DNA from: Flavobacterium luminosum
GTDB lineage: Bacteria; Bacteroidota; Bacteroidia; Flavobacteriales; Flavobacteriaceae
NCBI RefSeq assembly: GCF_023635005.1
Contig: NZ_JAMLJM010000001.1
Coordinates: forward strand, 1 to 64,000
Direction: 5' to 3'
Length of the DNA stretch: 64,000 bases
Shown: in pieces, positions 44,807 through 53,412 of the stretch
How positions within the stretch are numbered: position 1 is the stretch's first letter
How the letters are laid out: every line of letters begins with the position of its first letter
Program-made: the position numbers and the translations under genes
Notes under the pieces: model-generated
What the model saw: the letters and a program-made list of their open reading frames with translations, nothing else
Told to the model about the DNA's origin: nothing
The model's database searches: none

Positions 44807-45820
44807 TTAAATAATATTTACTTCGGCTTCAATAGCTATTGTAAATTTGTCTAATACCGCTTTTTGAATTTCTTTAGAAAGATCAACAATCTCTTTTCCT
44901 GTAGCGTTACCGTAATTCACCAATACTAAAGCCTGATTTTTATGAACTCCTGCATCACCCACTCGGATTCCTTTGAAACCAGCCTGCTCAATTAACCAAC
45001 CTGCAGGCACTTTAATTTCATTTTCGGAAACTTCGTAAAACTTCATGTCAGGAAATTTCGAATGAACCTTATTAAAATGATCTCGACTTATAATAGGATT
45101 TTTAAAGAAACTACCACTGTTCCCTAATTCTTTAGGATCAGGTAATTTGCTTTGACGAATAGCAATAACAGCGTTACTCACATCCTTGAGAGTAGGCGTT
45201 GTAACGCCTTGTTTTTCTAATTCTTTCTGGATATCACCATACCCGACATTAATTTTATGGTGGCGTTTAGTTAATTTAAACATTACCGAATTAATGATGT
45301 ATTTACCTTTGAGTTCCTGCTTAAAAACACTTTCTCTATACCCAAAATTACATTCTTCTTTAGTAAATACTTTAGTTTCCTGCGTTGCAATATTCACCGC
45401 TTCACAGGAAACAAAAGTATCTTTAATTTCAGCACCATAGGCTCCGATATTCTGCACTGGTGTTGTCCCAACATTACCGGGAATAAGCGACATATTTTCT
45501 AAGCCTCCGAAATTATGACCGATGGTATGTAAAACAAACTCATGCCAGTTTTCCCCGGCATTAGCTTTTATCCAAACAAAATCTTCGTCTTGTTCTACTA
45601 TTCGGATACCTTTTATAGCAACATGAATGACTAAAGCATCAATATCCTGAGTTAAAAGCATGTTACTTCCTCCGCCAAGAATAAATTTTTCTTTGGAAGC
45701 GTTTTCTTTTAGAACTTTCTTCAATTCTTCAACGGAATGAACCGACACAAACTCTTTTGCTTTGGCATCAATTCCGAATGTATTGTAATTTTTAAGAGAA
45801 AAAAAATGTTGAATTTCCAT
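44807..45820 (-). CDS. murB: UDP-N-acetylenolpyruvoylglucosamine reductase
   Basis: A 337-aa FAD enzyme of peptidoglycan precursor synthesis. NYNTFGIDAKAKEFVSV begins the FAD domain, ILGGGSNMLL binds FAD pyrophosphate, LIPGNVGTTPVQNIGAYGAE is the hallmark, and GYRESVFKQ carries the type I Tyr/Arg. LGNSGSFFKNPI includes the catalytic serine, and WLIEQAGFKGIRVGDAGVHK follows. It is type I (E. coli-like, with the extra loop). Single gene with short spacers. Confidence 0.96.
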   Translation of the reverse strand: MEIQHFFSLKNYNTFGIDAKAKEFVSVHSVEELKKVLKENASKEKFILGGGSNMLLTQDIDALVIHVAIKGIRIVEQDEDFVWIKANAGENWHEFVLHTIGHNFGGLENMSLIPGNVGTTPVQNIGAYGAEIKDTFVSCEAVNIATQETKVFTKEECNFGYRESVFKQELKGKYIINSVMFKLTKRHHKINVGYGDIQKELEKQGVTTPTLKDVSNAVIAIRQSKLPDPKELGNSGSFFKNPIISRDHFNKVHSKFPDMKFYEVSENEIKVPAGWLIEQAGFKGIRVGDAGVHKNQALVLVNYGNATGKEIVDLSKEIQKAVLDKFTIAIEAEVNII

Positions 45821-45901
45821 TATATTAATCTGATCTGAAAGCTCTAAAAGAAAAGCAGAGATCTTACTTTTTATTTAAAATACTAATATTAAAGAACTGA
45901 T

Positions 45902-46576
45902 TTATTCTTCGGTTTCTAATGCTCTGTTTAAAAATTCATTCAGAGGTTTGATATGAATCAATTTTTGAGCGATTTTCGAAGCAAAATCTTCATCAAAAAA
46001 CAATTGATCTTCAATTTTCTTTGACACCGTAAAACTCTTCAATTTCAAAAACTCAATTGCCGGGTGATCAGAGTCATATCCCTTAGGTGCCGATTTTAAA
46101 ACATTACCTTCTTCAATATCAAAAGTTCCAAATTCTTTTTCAAAAACCTGATCCTGAACTACCGATTCTAAATCCTCATAAAAAAAAGCGATCTCTTTTC
46201 TGATTTTTTTCAAATCTTCTGGTTCAGGACACCAAATCCCTCCTGCAATGAACGAATTCCCTTTTTCAAAATGAATGTAATAACCGGCTCCATTTTTACG
46301 ATTCCGATTAGTACTCAGCCAAATCCCCATATTTGTTTTATACGGCGACTTATCTTTTGAAAAACGAATATCTCGATTGATTCTGAAGGTACAATTTTTA
46401 ACCTCCAAAGGTTCTAAAGAAGAATCTAATGGTTTCATAGATTCTAGAACTTTTTCAATAAGATGGTGATAGTCTTTTTTATAAGCTTCATAACGCTTCT
46501 TATTGGCATGCATCCATTCCGTAGCGTTATTAAATTTTAAGTCTTCCAGAAATTGAATCGATTCTTGGGTAAACAT
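45902..46576 (-). CDS. DUF2461/TIGR02453 family protein
   Basis: A 224-aa protein with family blocks FLEDLKFNNATEWMHANKKR, FRINRDIRFSKDKSPYKTNM, GAGYYIHFEKGNSFIAGGIW and APKGYDSDHPAIEFLKLKSF. No signal peptide. The family is widespread, with no established biochemical role. Its ATG directly abuts the stop codon of the upstream rhodanese-thioredoxin gene (46577), so the two form an operon. Confidence 0.9.
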   Translation of the reverse strand: MFTQESIQFLEDLKFNNATEWMHANKKRYEAYKKDYHHLIEKVLESMKPLDSSLEPLEVKNCTFRINRDIRFSKDKSPYKTNMGIWLSTNRNRKNGAGYYIHFEKGNSFIAGGIWCPEPEDLKKIRKEIAFFYEDLESVVQDQVFEKEFGTFDIEEGNVLKSAPKGYDSDHPAIEFLKLKSFTVSKKIEDQLFFDEDFASKIAQKLIHIKPLNEFLNRALETEE

Positions 46577-47272
46577 TTACAGTTTTTTCTTTAAATCTTG
46601 TTCTGATATATAACCTAAATGTTTCCAAACTTCTTTACCGTCTTTATACAATATAAGTGTTGGCAAACCTTCAATTTGTAACTGAGTTGCTAATTCTTGA
46701 CTTTGGTCAGCATCTACTTTTAAAATCACCAACTCCCCTTTCATTTCCTCCTTCATTTTTGCTAAATAAGGAGCCATTTTTTTACATGGACCACACCATT
46801 CTGCGTAAAAATCAACCAATACTTTTTTGTCCGATTGTATTGCTTTTTGGTAATCTGCCAAAGTCATTCCTCCTTTGTTTACAGGTTTCCCTAAACCTTC
46901 AGCATTCCATCTAGTAATACCTCCAGCCATGTTGTAAACTTCTTTGAAACCCATTGAAGCTAATTTATCAGCAGCTTTAGCACTTCTTCCGCCGCTCAAA
47001 CAATACACATAAACCGGTTTGTTTTTGTCCAATTGAGCAGCTTGAGTCTCAAAATTAGAATCGTTAATATTGATATTTTTAGCATTATCAAGATGCTGGT
47101 TTCCATATTCATCCGGTGTTCTCACATCGATTAACTGAACTCCAGGATCAGCAACCTTCTCTGCAAAAGCTTTCGGCTCTATATTTTCATTAATACCTTT
47201 TCCATTTTGCCCTTTGCAACTAGTTAACAACAAACTTGATGCAAAAAAAACCATTAAAATTATTCGTTTCAT
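46577..47272 (-). CDS. rhodanese-thioredoxin fusion lipoprotein
   Basis: A 231-aa periplasm-facing lipoprotein with two redox/sulphur domains. The signal is MKRIILMVFFASSLLLTS-C19. A rhodanese domain (about 30-125) has LIDVRTPDEYGNQHLDNAKN and the active-site loop VYCLSGGRSAKAA. A thioredoxin domain (about 130-231) has VDFYAEWCGPCKKMAPYLAK, the C-G-P-C redox centre, and the cis-proline in IEGLPTLILY. Fusion of the two could channel persulphide sulphur to reduction in the envelope; this is inference. It is co-transcribed with the DUF2461 gene. Confidence 0.93.
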   Translation of the reverse strand: MKRIILMVFFASSLLLTSCKGQNGKGINENIEPKAFAEKVADPGVQLIDVRTPDEYGNQHLDNAKNININDSNFETQAAQLDKNKPVYVYCLSGGRSAKAADKLASMGFKEVYNMAGGITRWNAEGLGKPVNKGGMTLADYQKAIQSDKKVLVDFYAEWCGPCKKMAPYLAKMKEEMKGELVILKVDADQSQELATQLQIEGLPTLILYKDGKEVWKHLGYISEQDLKKKL

Positions 47273-47301
47273 GTTGTATAAATTTTTAGCTAAGATATGA
47301 A

Positions 47302-48381
47302 TTAAATATTGAATATTTTATAACTCTGATGCGTCTGTTTGACAATCTTTTCGGTTCTTTCTGGATGAGTATCTGAGATAAATAACTGACCAAAATGATT
47401 ACTATTGACCATGGCCACAATCTTCGACACGCGAATTTCGTCTAGTTTATCGAAAATATCATCAAAAAGCAAAAGAGGTTGCTCGCCGCTTTGTTGTTTT
47501 ACAAATTCAAATTGCGCCAATTTTAATGCTATTAAAAAAGACTTTTGTTGACCTTGAGAACCAAATTTTTTAATCGCATGATTTTCGATCTCAAAAGACA
47601 GATCATCTTTATGAATTCCGACACTAGTGTACTGTAAAGCTCTATCTTTAGCTATATTTTCTTTCAATAGAGTTAATAAATCCTTTTCAAGCAATTGACT
47701 TTGATAAACTAGCTGCACCGTTTCTGAAGAATTCGAAATATCCTGATAATACGAATTAAAAACAGGGATAAATTCTTCTAAGAAAGCTTTCCTTTTATTA
47801 TGAATCGCCGTGCCTAAATCCGCCAATTGCTCATTATAAATTTCAAGCGTTTCCTGCTCATAAACTCTGTTTAATGCAAAATATTTTAAAAGTGCATTAC
47901 GCTGCGCCAACACTTTCTGATAATTGATTAAATGATGCAAATACAAATTATCCAACTGCGAAATAACACTGTCTAAAAATTTTCGGCGAACTTCACTTCC
48001 CTCTCGAATCAAATCAGCATCTGTAGGTGAAATGATAACCAACGGAATCAACCCGATATGATCTGAAAATTTCTCATATAGTTTTCCATTTCTCTTCAGG
48101 ATTTTTTTTTGTCCCTTTTTCAAACTACACAAAATTTGTTCCGTGCGGTTTTGCTTTTCAAACTCACCATCAATCACAAAAAAATCTTCTCCATGCTTTA
48201 TATTCTGAACAGAAACCGAATTAAAATAGCTTTTACCGAAAGCCAAATGGTAAATAGCATCCAACACATTGGTTTTACCAACTCCGTTTTTTCCTACAAA
48301 ACAATTGATTTTGTGTTCGAAATCGAAACTGACCTCTTCAAAATTTTTAAAATTTAAAACTGAAATTTTTTTTAAGTACAT
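47302..48381 (-). CDS. recF: DNA replication and repair protein RecF
   Basis: A 359-aa SMC-like ATPase that loads RecA at gaps. From ATG 48381 it reads [20 protein letters not shown], the family N terminus; the in-frame ATG at 48408 adds an unlikely extension. Walker A is [16 protein letters not shown], the signature [12 protein letters not shown] is represented by [20 protein letters not shown], and Walker B is [16 protein letters not shown]. It is not linked to dnaA-dnaN here. It is divergent from the TPR gene at 48512. Confidence 0.95.
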   Translation of the reverse strand: MYLKKISVLNFKNFEEVSFDFEHKINCFVGKNGVGKTNVLDAIYHLAFGKSYFNSVSVQNIKHGEDFFVIDGEFEKQNRTEQILCSLKKGQKKILKRNGKLYEKFSDHIGLIPLVIISPTDADLIREGSEVRRKFLDSVISQLDNLYLHHLINYQKVLAQRNALLKYFALNRVYEQETLEIYNEQLADLGTAIHNKRKAFLEEFIPVFNSYYQDISNSSETVQLVYQSQLLEKDLLTLLKENIAKDRALQYTSVGIHKDDLSFEIENHAIKKFGSQGQQKSFLIALKLAQFEFVKQQSGEQPLLLFDDIFDKLDEIRVSKIVAMVNSNHFGQLFISDTHPERTEKIVKQTHQSYKIFNI

Positions 48382-48460
48382 GAAATACGCATCATTGAGA
48401 GTTTGCAATAAATATTGCTAAGGTGCACGCAAATTATTAAAAATATAACGAAAACATGTT

Positions 48461-48489
48461 TTGTTTTTCAATAAAAATTTTATTTTTGC
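48461..48489 (+). promoter_or_regulatory. full Bacteroidota promoter (TTG-N17-TATTTTTGC)
   Basis: TTG at 48461-48463 and TATTTTTGC at 48481-48489 are separated by 17 nt, an exact match to the consensus. It lies 22 nt before the ATG of the TPR membrane protein and is one of the clearest promoters in the window. Confidence 0.75.
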
Positions 48490-48511
48490 ACCTCACTAAT
48501 TTAAAATTTAA

Positions 48512-49303
48512 ATGGCAACTTACAATAAAAGAGGATACAAAGCTCCGAAACCGGAAGCTGAAAAAGTGGAAAACGTAGCTGATTTAGAACAAGATGTTAC
48601 TATAGATGAAAAAGACAGCACCACCGCTAACGTATTTAACACTTTAGATGAAACTGCTTCAAAAACTGAAGAGTTTGTTGCTAAAAACCAAAACATCATC
48701 CTAGGAGTTGTTGGTGGTATTGCTTTATTAGTAGCAGGTTATATAATGTATCAAAAATTTGTTGCTGGTCCTTCTGAAAATGAAGCAGCAAGCGATATGT
48801 ACCAAGCACAAAAATATTTCCAACAAGCTGTTGATGCTACAGAAAAAAATGACTCTCTTTACAACCTAGCTTTAAATGGTGGTGAAGGAAGACAAGGTTT
48901 CTTAGATATCATTAAAAACCATTCTGGTACTGACGCAGGAAATTTAGCACATTATTATGCTGGAATCGCTTATTTAAACACTAAGCAATTCGACAAAGCT
49001 ATTACTCATTTATCCGATTTTTCAACTAAAGATGAATTTGTAAATGCTATCGCAATCGGAGCTATTGGTGATGCAAAATCAGAGTTGAATAAACCTGAAG
49101 AAGCACTTGAATCTTACGTTAAAGCTGCTCAAAGCACTAAAAACGAAGTAACGACACCTCGTTTCCTATTGAAAGCAGGACAAACTGCTTTAGCGCTAGG
49201 AAAAAAAGAAGAAGCTTTACAATATTTCACAGAAATTAAAGAAAGTTTCGAAGATGCTCCTGAAGCACAAAACATTGATGCTTTAATAGGACTAGCTCAG
49301 TAA
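48512..49303 (+). CDS. tetratricopeptide-repeat membrane protein (YfgM-like)
   Basis: A 263-aa protein with a charged cytoplasmic N terminus (about 60 residues), one TM helix (NIILGVVGGIALLVAGYIMY, about 65-84) and an extracytoplasmic TPR domain (about 95-263; AHYYAGIAYLNTKQFDKAIT is a full repeat). It resembles YfgM/ancillary SecYEG-translocon proteins in layout, but the assignment is by architecture only. It has a strong promoter and precedes ribH by 56 nt, with a small hairpin (49319-49341) between. Confidence 0.85.
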   Translation: MATYNKRGYKAPKPEAEKVENVADLEQDVTIDEKDSTTANVFNTLDETASKTEEFVAKNQNIILGVVGGIALLVAGYIMYQKFVAGPSENEAASDMYQAQKYFQQAVDATEKNDSLYNLALNGGEGRQGFLDIIKNHSGTDAGNLAHYYAGIAYLNTKQFDKAITHLSDFSTKDEFVNAIAIGAIGDAKSELNKPEEALESYVKAAQSTKNEVTTPRFLLKAGQTALALGKKEEALQYFTEIKESFEDAPEAQNIDALIGLAQ

Positions 49304-49318
49304 TTTTAGACCAAAGTG

Positions 49319-49341
49319 TTAAGAGTTGAAAATACTCTTAA
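49319..49341 (+). terminator. weak hairpin between the TPR gene and ribH
   Basis: TTAAGAGT (49319-49326) pairs with ACTCTTAA (49334-49341) around TGAAAAT. There is no T-run, so it would attenuate or stabilise the mRNA rather than fully terminate. Confidence 0.4.
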
Positions 49342-49359
49342 TCCTGCAATCCCATAAAG

Positions 49360-49848
49360 ATGGCTACAGAAAATAAAAACTTATCGAATTACGATAAAAA
49401 CACAATCCCAAATGCGAAAGATTTTCGATTTGGGATTGTTGTTTCAGAATGGAACGATACCATTACAGAAGATTTATACAGAGGTGCAGAAGCAGCCTTG
49501 CTTGACTGTGGAGCAACCCCTGAAAATATTATACGTTGGAATGTACCTGGAAGCTTCGAATTAGTGTATGGAGCCAAAAAAATGATCGAATCACAAGCTG
49601 TTGACTGCGTGATCACGATTGGTTGCGTTATCAAAGGAGAAACCATGCATTTTGAATTTGTATGTGAAGGCGTAACACAAGGAGTTAAAGACTTGAATGT
49701 ACAAACAGATGTACCAGTAATTTTTTGTCTGTTAACCGACAACAACATGCAACAATCGATTGATCGTAGTGGCGGAAAACACGGAAACAAAGGTACCGAA
49801 GCTGCTATTGCTGCGATTAAAATGGCCGATTTAAGAAGAAAGGCTTAA
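49360..49848 (+). CDS. ribH: 6,7-dimethyl-8-ribityllumazine synthase
   Basis: A 162-aa enzyme of riboflavin synthesis that condenses aminoribityl-uracil with dihydroxybutanone phosphate. RFGIVVSEWNDTITEDLYRG, WNVPGSFELVYGAKKM, CVIKGETMHFEFVCEGVTQG (catalytic His region) and PVIFCLLTDNNMQQSIDRSG are the conserved blocks. Length and motif order are typical of icosahedral RibH. It follows the TPR gene on the same strand. Confidence 0.97.
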   Translation: MATENKNLSNYDKNTIPNAKDFRFGIVVSEWNDTITEDLYRGAEAALLDCGATPENIIRWNVPGSFELVYGAKKMIESQAVDCVITIGCVIKGETMHFEFVCEGVTQGVKDLNVQTDVPVIFCLLTDNNMQQSIDRSGGKHGNKGTEAAIAAIKMADLRRKA

Positions 49849-49890
49849 TTATTACACCCTCCTTTATCCTTAAACACACTTTTTTACCGT

Positions 49891-50655
49891 ATGGAAGAGA
49901 ATAAGACACGTATTAATAAATTCCTATCGGAAACAGGCTATTGCTCCAGACGAGAAGCCGATAAACTATTAGAACAAGGCCGAATTACCATTAACGGAAA
50001 AGTACCCGAATTAGGCACCAAAGTTTCCCTTGAAGACGAAATACGTGTAGACGGTAAATTAATTCGTGAGAAAACCTCTAAACCAGTCTATTTAGCCTTC
50101 AACAAACCGGCAGGAATTGAATGCACTACCAATCAGAATGTAAAAAACAATATCGTTGATTACATCAATTACCCCAAACGTATTTTCCCTATTGGTCGTT
50201 TAGACAAAGCCAGTGAAGGGCTTATTTTTATGACCGATGATGGTGATATCGTTAATAAGATATTACGCGCCAGAAATAACCACGAAAAAGAATATATTGT
50301 TACGGTTAACAAACCCATAACCGAACGTTTTATTCAGCGTATGTGGAATGGTATTCCTATTTTAGATACAGTTACTAAAAAATGTAAGGTAGAACAAATT
50401 AGTAAATTTGTTTTTAGAATTGTATTAACTCAAGGTTTAAACAGACAAATCCGTCGAATGTGTGAATATTTAGGTTATGAAGTTACCGCCTTAAAACGCA
50501 TTAGAATCATCAATATTTCATTAGATATTCCTGTAGGTCGTTATCGCGATTTAACGGATGCAGAAATCAAAGAATTAAACACTCTAATTGCTCCTTCAAG
50601 TAAAACAGAAGAAGCTAGTTTACCTAGAACAACTGTAAACAGAAACAAACGTTAA
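49891..50655 (+). CDS. rluF: RluF-like rRNA/tRNA pseudouridine synthase with S4 domain
   Basis: A 254-aa pseudouridine synthase. The N-terminal S4 RNA-binding domain is TRINKFLSETGYCSRREADK followed by LEQGRITINGK. The catalytic domain has PIGRLDKASEGLIFMTDDGD with the catalytic aspartate in R-L-D, then QGLNRQIRRMCEYLGYEV and TALKRIRI, the RsuA/RluB/E/F signature. RLDKASEGL favours the RluF subgroup (23S rRNA 2604 and some tRNAs), but subgroup assignment is moderate. A basic tail follows. It is 42 nt after ribH. Confidence 0.9.
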   Translation: MEENKTRINKFLSETGYCSRREADKLLEQGRITINGKVPELGTKVSLEDEIRVDGKLIREKTSKPVYLAFNKPAGIECTTNQNVKNNIVDYINYPKRIFPIGRLDKASEGLIFMTDDGDIVNKILRARNNHEKEYIVTVNKPITERFIQRMWNGIPILDTVTKKCKVEQISKFVFRIVLTQGLNRQIRRMCEYLGYEVTALKRIRIINISLDIPVGRYRDLTDAEIKELNTLIAPSSKTEEASLPRTTVNRNKR

Positions 50656-50710
50656 TATACAATAGTAGAAAGAATCTGGTTGTGATTTACAACAGCTCAA
50701 AAAAAGCAAT

Positions 50711-50745
50711 AAAAAAACTCCTAAATAACATTTAGGAGTTTTTTT
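50711..50745. terminator. bidirectional terminator between rluF and the tRNA genes
   Basis: AAAACTCCTAAA and TTTAGGAGTTTT are inverted copies around TAACA, with A-run and T-run on the two sides. It terminates rluF on the plus strand and the tRNA transcript on the minus strand. Confidence 0.85.
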
Positions 50746-50747
50746 TG

Positions 50748-50821
50748 AGCCGATGGAGGGACTCGAACCCACGACCTGCTGATTACAAATCAGCTGCTCT
50801 AGCCAGCTGAGCTACACCGGC
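50748..50821 (-). tRNA. tRNA-Thr (anticodon TGT), copy 2 in transcription order
   Basis: A 74-nt cloverleaf on the minus strand. The acceptor stem GCCGGTG pairs with CATCGGC with one G-U pair and discriminator T; the D arm has TAGCTCAGCTGGCTAGAGC; the anticodon stem CTGAT/ATCAG encloses T-TGT-AA; the T arm has GTGGGTTCGAGTCC. The 3' CCA is not encoded. It reads ACA codons. It is identical to the next copy. Confidence 0.96.
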
Positions 50822-50851
50822 AAAGTGTATTTACAGTATTTTTAAATTTTG

Positions 50852-50925
50852 AGCCGATGGAGGGACTCGAACCCACGACCTGCTGATTACAAATCAGCTG
50901 CTCTAGCCAGCTGAGCTACACCGGC
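50852..50925 (-). tRNA. tRNA-Thr (anticodon TGT), copy 1 in transcription order
   Basis: Identical 74-nt copy, 104 nt away start to start, with a 30-nt AT-rich spacer. The tandem pair is probably processed from one minus-strand transcript ending at the 50711-50745 hairpin. Confidence 0.96.
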
Positions 50926-51005
50926 GACTCAATTCGGGTGCAAATATAATAGAGTTTTTTAAACTTCCAAAGACTTACACCCTAAATTTTATCTATTTTT
51001 TACTA

Positions 51006-51272
51006 CTATAAAGCGTTGATTTTATCAACCAATTGGTTAGCAGCAACTTCCAAATCTTTATTAACTTGTTTTAAGTGAGCTTTTCTATTCTCTACTTTTT
51101 TATCATTTACTTTTTGAATTAAAGCATCAAATGTTCCAATTGCTTCTTCAATGATAGCATTAGTAGCATCAGTTGGTTTACCAGTAGTAGTCATTTCATA
51201 CAAATAAACTGCTTCAATAATATCACCAATTACAAAGTTGATGTCTTTTTTTAAGTTTTTTACACTTGCCAT
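51006..51272 (-). CDS. small conserved helical protein, unknown
   Basis: An 88-aa all-alpha protein (MASVKNLKKDINFVIGDIIE; TNAIIEEAIGTFDALIQKVN; LKQVNKDLEVAANQLVDKIN). No cysteine, membrane segment or signal peptide. I recall short proteins like this in flavobacteria next to tRNA genes but know no function. It has a clean start and a short 3' spacer to the tRNA pair. Confidence 0.75.
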   Translation of the reverse strand: MASVKNLKKDINFVIGDIIEAVYLYEMTTTGKPTDATNAIIEEAIGTFDALIQKVNDKKVENRKAHLKQVNKDLEVAANQLVDKINAL

Positions 51273-51322
51273 AGTTTCCTATTTATAAATTTTTGCAAAG
51301 GTACTATTTATCTTGAGATATC

Positions 51323-52294
51323 CTAGTAAGGAATAAATATTTCCAAAAGAGAAGCTTCACCAATTAATTGGTAATCAGTAATTATAGCCGGCAATAAAAC
51401 GGTATCTCCTTTTTGAAACGAATACGTTTGATTATTCACCCGAATATCGACATTTCCATCCGTACACATATAAACCACAAAAGATTCATTAGTCTTATGC
51501 TTTGAGACAACTCCTTCAAGCGGTAACACATTGGTTTTAAAGTAAGGACAGCTCACCACCGGATTACTTTTATTCAGTGTTTGACTGTATTCTTTTTTCG
51601 CTTCAACTGTATTATAATTGATTGCTTCTAGGGCCAAATCTACATGTAGCTCTCTTGTATTTCCGTTGGCATCTTTCCTATCAAAATCATAAATACGATA
51701 TGTAATATCTGATGTTTGCTGAATTTCGGCTATAACGATTCCCGATCCTATGGCATGAATTGTTCCTGTTTCTAAAAAGAAAACATCTCCTTTTTGGGCA
51801 GGGATTTCATTCAGAATCGAAACTAGTGTTTTATCCTCTAAATGCTGTAAATATTCTTCTGGTGAAGATGGATTTTTGAATCCTACGATAATGCGTGAAT
51901 CAGGATCTGCTTGCAACACGTACCACATTTCTGTTTTTCCGAACGAATTATGGCGTTTTTGAGCCAATTCATCGTTGGGATGTAACTGTATCGACAAATC
52001 CTCTCGAGCATCTAAATATTTAAACAACAAAGGAAACTGTTTCCCAAATTGTTCGTATACTTTTGTTCCTAAAATTTCTGAGGGAAATTCATCAAGAAGA
52101 ACATCTAGCCCCTTACCTTGAAAAGCTCCTTTGGACACCACACTCACATCACCGGGAACGGCTGAGAGCTCCCAACTTTCTCCTGTAGTAGTATTGGGAA
52201 TATTTTTATTTAAAACTGATTGCAATCGAGTTCCTCCCCATATGCGGTCCTTAAAAATAGGCTCAAATAATAAGGGATAAAATTCATTCTTCAT
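51323..52294 (-). CDS. manA: type I phosphomannose isomerase
   Basis: A 323-aa cupin enzyme interconverting mannose-6-phosphate and fructose-6-phosphate. EPIFKDRIWGGTRL begins the protein; metal-binding LSIQLHPNDELAQKRH and KTEMWYVLQAD follow, then FFLETGTIHAIGSGIVIAEI with the zinc histidine and QQTSDITYRIYDFDR with the catalytic arginine. The C-terminal small cupin ends VLLPAIITDYQLIGEASLLE. Short Bacteroidota/Firmicutes form. It provides mannose for surface glycans. Confidence 0.95.
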   Translation of the reverse strand: MKNEFYPLLFEPIFKDRIWGGTRLQSVLNKNIPNTTTGESWELSAVPGDVSVVSKGAFQGKGLDVLLDEFPSEILGTKVYEQFGKQFPLLFKYLDAREDLSIQLHPNDELAQKRHNSFGKTEMWYVLQADPDSRIIVGFKNPSSPEEYLQHLEDKTLVSILNEIPAQKGDVFFLETGTIHAIGSGIVIAEIQQTSDITYRIYDFDRKDANGNTRELHVDLALEAINYNTVEAKKEYSQTLNKSNPVVSCPYFKTNVLPLEGVVSKHKTNESFVVYMCTDGNVDIRVNNQTYSFQKGDTVLLPAIITDYQLIGEASLLEIFIPY

Positions 52295-52350
52295 TCAATA
52301 ATGTTTTCTTGTTGTAGTTGTTGAAAAAATCAAACTACCACATTCTTTGA

Positions 52351-52761
52351 TTATTCTCCTTTGTAGGACACAAAATTACGAGGAGTTTCGTACAAAACAA
52401 CCTCTAAATCATTATTTGCCGCTATACGATTTCTAATTTTATTCCAAATCACCACTACAATGTTTTCAGCGGTAGGATTTAAATCTTGAAATTCAGGCAC
52501 ATCTAAATTAAGATTTTTATGATCAAAAGGAAGTTCCACCTCTTCGTAAATAATGTCAGCCAGATCTTTAATATCCATCACATAACCCGTTTCAGGATCG
52601 ATATTTCCCGTAACACTAACAATCAATTCATAATTATGTCCGTGAAAATTTGGGTTATTACATTTCCCAAAAACCTTTTGATTTTGTTCATCGCTCCAAT
52701 CTTTACGATACAAACGATGTGCCGCGTTAAAATGTGCTTTACGACTTATAGTTACTTTCAT
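52351..52761 (-). CDS. queD: 6-carboxytetrahydropterin synthase
   Basis: A 136-aa enzyme of queuosine/deazapurine synthesis. Zinc histidines are in KAHFNAAHRLYR and FHGHNYELIVS; the catalytic cysteine is in FGKCNNPNFHGHNY; DHKNLNLDVPEF and PTAENIVVVIWNKI follow, with VLYETPRN at the end carrying the pterin-binding glutamate. Length fits QueD. Its ATG overlaps the idi stop codon by 4 nt. Confidence 0.95.
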   Translation of the reverse strand: MKVTISRKAHFNAAHRLYRKDWSDEQNQKVFGKCNNPNFHGHNYELIVSVTGNIDPETGYVMDIKDLADIIYEEVELPFDHKNLNLDVPEFQDLNPTAENIVVVIWNKIRNRIAANNDLEVVLYETPRNFVSYKGE

Positions 52762-53285
52762 AATTTGTGCTCTTCAAGATAATGATAAAACTCATCAAAT
52801 ATTATTTTAAACCAAACGGTGTAAGAATCGGGATTTTTCTCTATGTCAGTCTTTACCGCATCAATCGCCATCCATTTCCAACTTTCTACCTCATCACTAT
52901 TAATTTTTGGCTCTCCGTCATAATAACCAATCATCACGTGATCTAACTCGTGTTCGGTAAGACCATTATCGAACGGAGCTTTATAAATAAAATGAAAAAG
53001 TTCTTTCAAATCGGTCGTAAATCCCATTTCTTCATACAAACGTCGGGTTCCCGCTTGAATATTACTTTCACCTTCGCGCTGATGACTACAACAAGTATTG
53101 GTCCACAATAAAGGAGAATGGTATTTATGATGTGCACGTTGCTGCAACATAATCTCATTATTGCTATTTAACACAAAAACAGAAAAAGCACGATGCAATA
53201 CCGCTTTTTCATGAGCTTCCAACTTAGGCATCAGTCCTATTTGCTCGTCTTTCTCATTAACCAATATTACTTTTTCTTCCGTCAT
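52758..53285 (-). CDS. idi: isopentenyl-diphosphate delta-isomerase, type I
   Basis: A 175-aa Nudix-fold isomerase interconverting IPP and DMAPP. The active-site cysteine is in SPLLWTNTCCSHQREGE, the metal ligands in AHEKAVLHRAFSVFV and the Nudix-like GTRRLYEEMGF, and the second catalytic glutamate in LTEHELDHVMIGYYDGEP. Length is usual. Translationally coupled to queD. Confidence 0.95.
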   Translation of the reverse strand: MTEEKVILVNEKDEQIGLMPKLEAHEKAVLHRAFSVFVLNSNNEIMLQQRAHHKYHSPLLWTNTCCSHQREGESNIQAGTRRLYEEMGFTTDLKELFHFIYKAPFDNGLTEHELDHVMIGYYDGEPKINSDEVESWKWMAIDAVKTDIEKNPDSYTVWFKIIFDEFYHYLEEHKL

Positions 53286-53386
53286 ACGTTTTTATTACCG
53301 GGTAAAAATACGAAAAGCATTCTTAAAAAACCTTCTGTTAACTTTACATTATCAAATGTTCTGCACAGAAACAATATTACAACAAA

Positions 53387-53409
53387 AATCCCGAGCAGTG
53401 CTCGGGATT
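53387..53409 (-). terminator. intrinsic terminator after carB
   Basis: On the minus strand AATCCCGAGC (53409-53400) pairs perfectly with GCTCGGGATT (53396-53387) around a 3-nt loop, followed by T4. It lies 3 nt past the carB stop. Confidence 0.85.
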
Positions 53410-53412
53410 CAT

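Noticed and set aside
50711..50925. CRISPR-like tandem repeats
   Set aside because: The two 74-nt repeated units are identical tRNA-Thr genes, not CRISPR repeats; no other regularly spaced repeats were found in the window.
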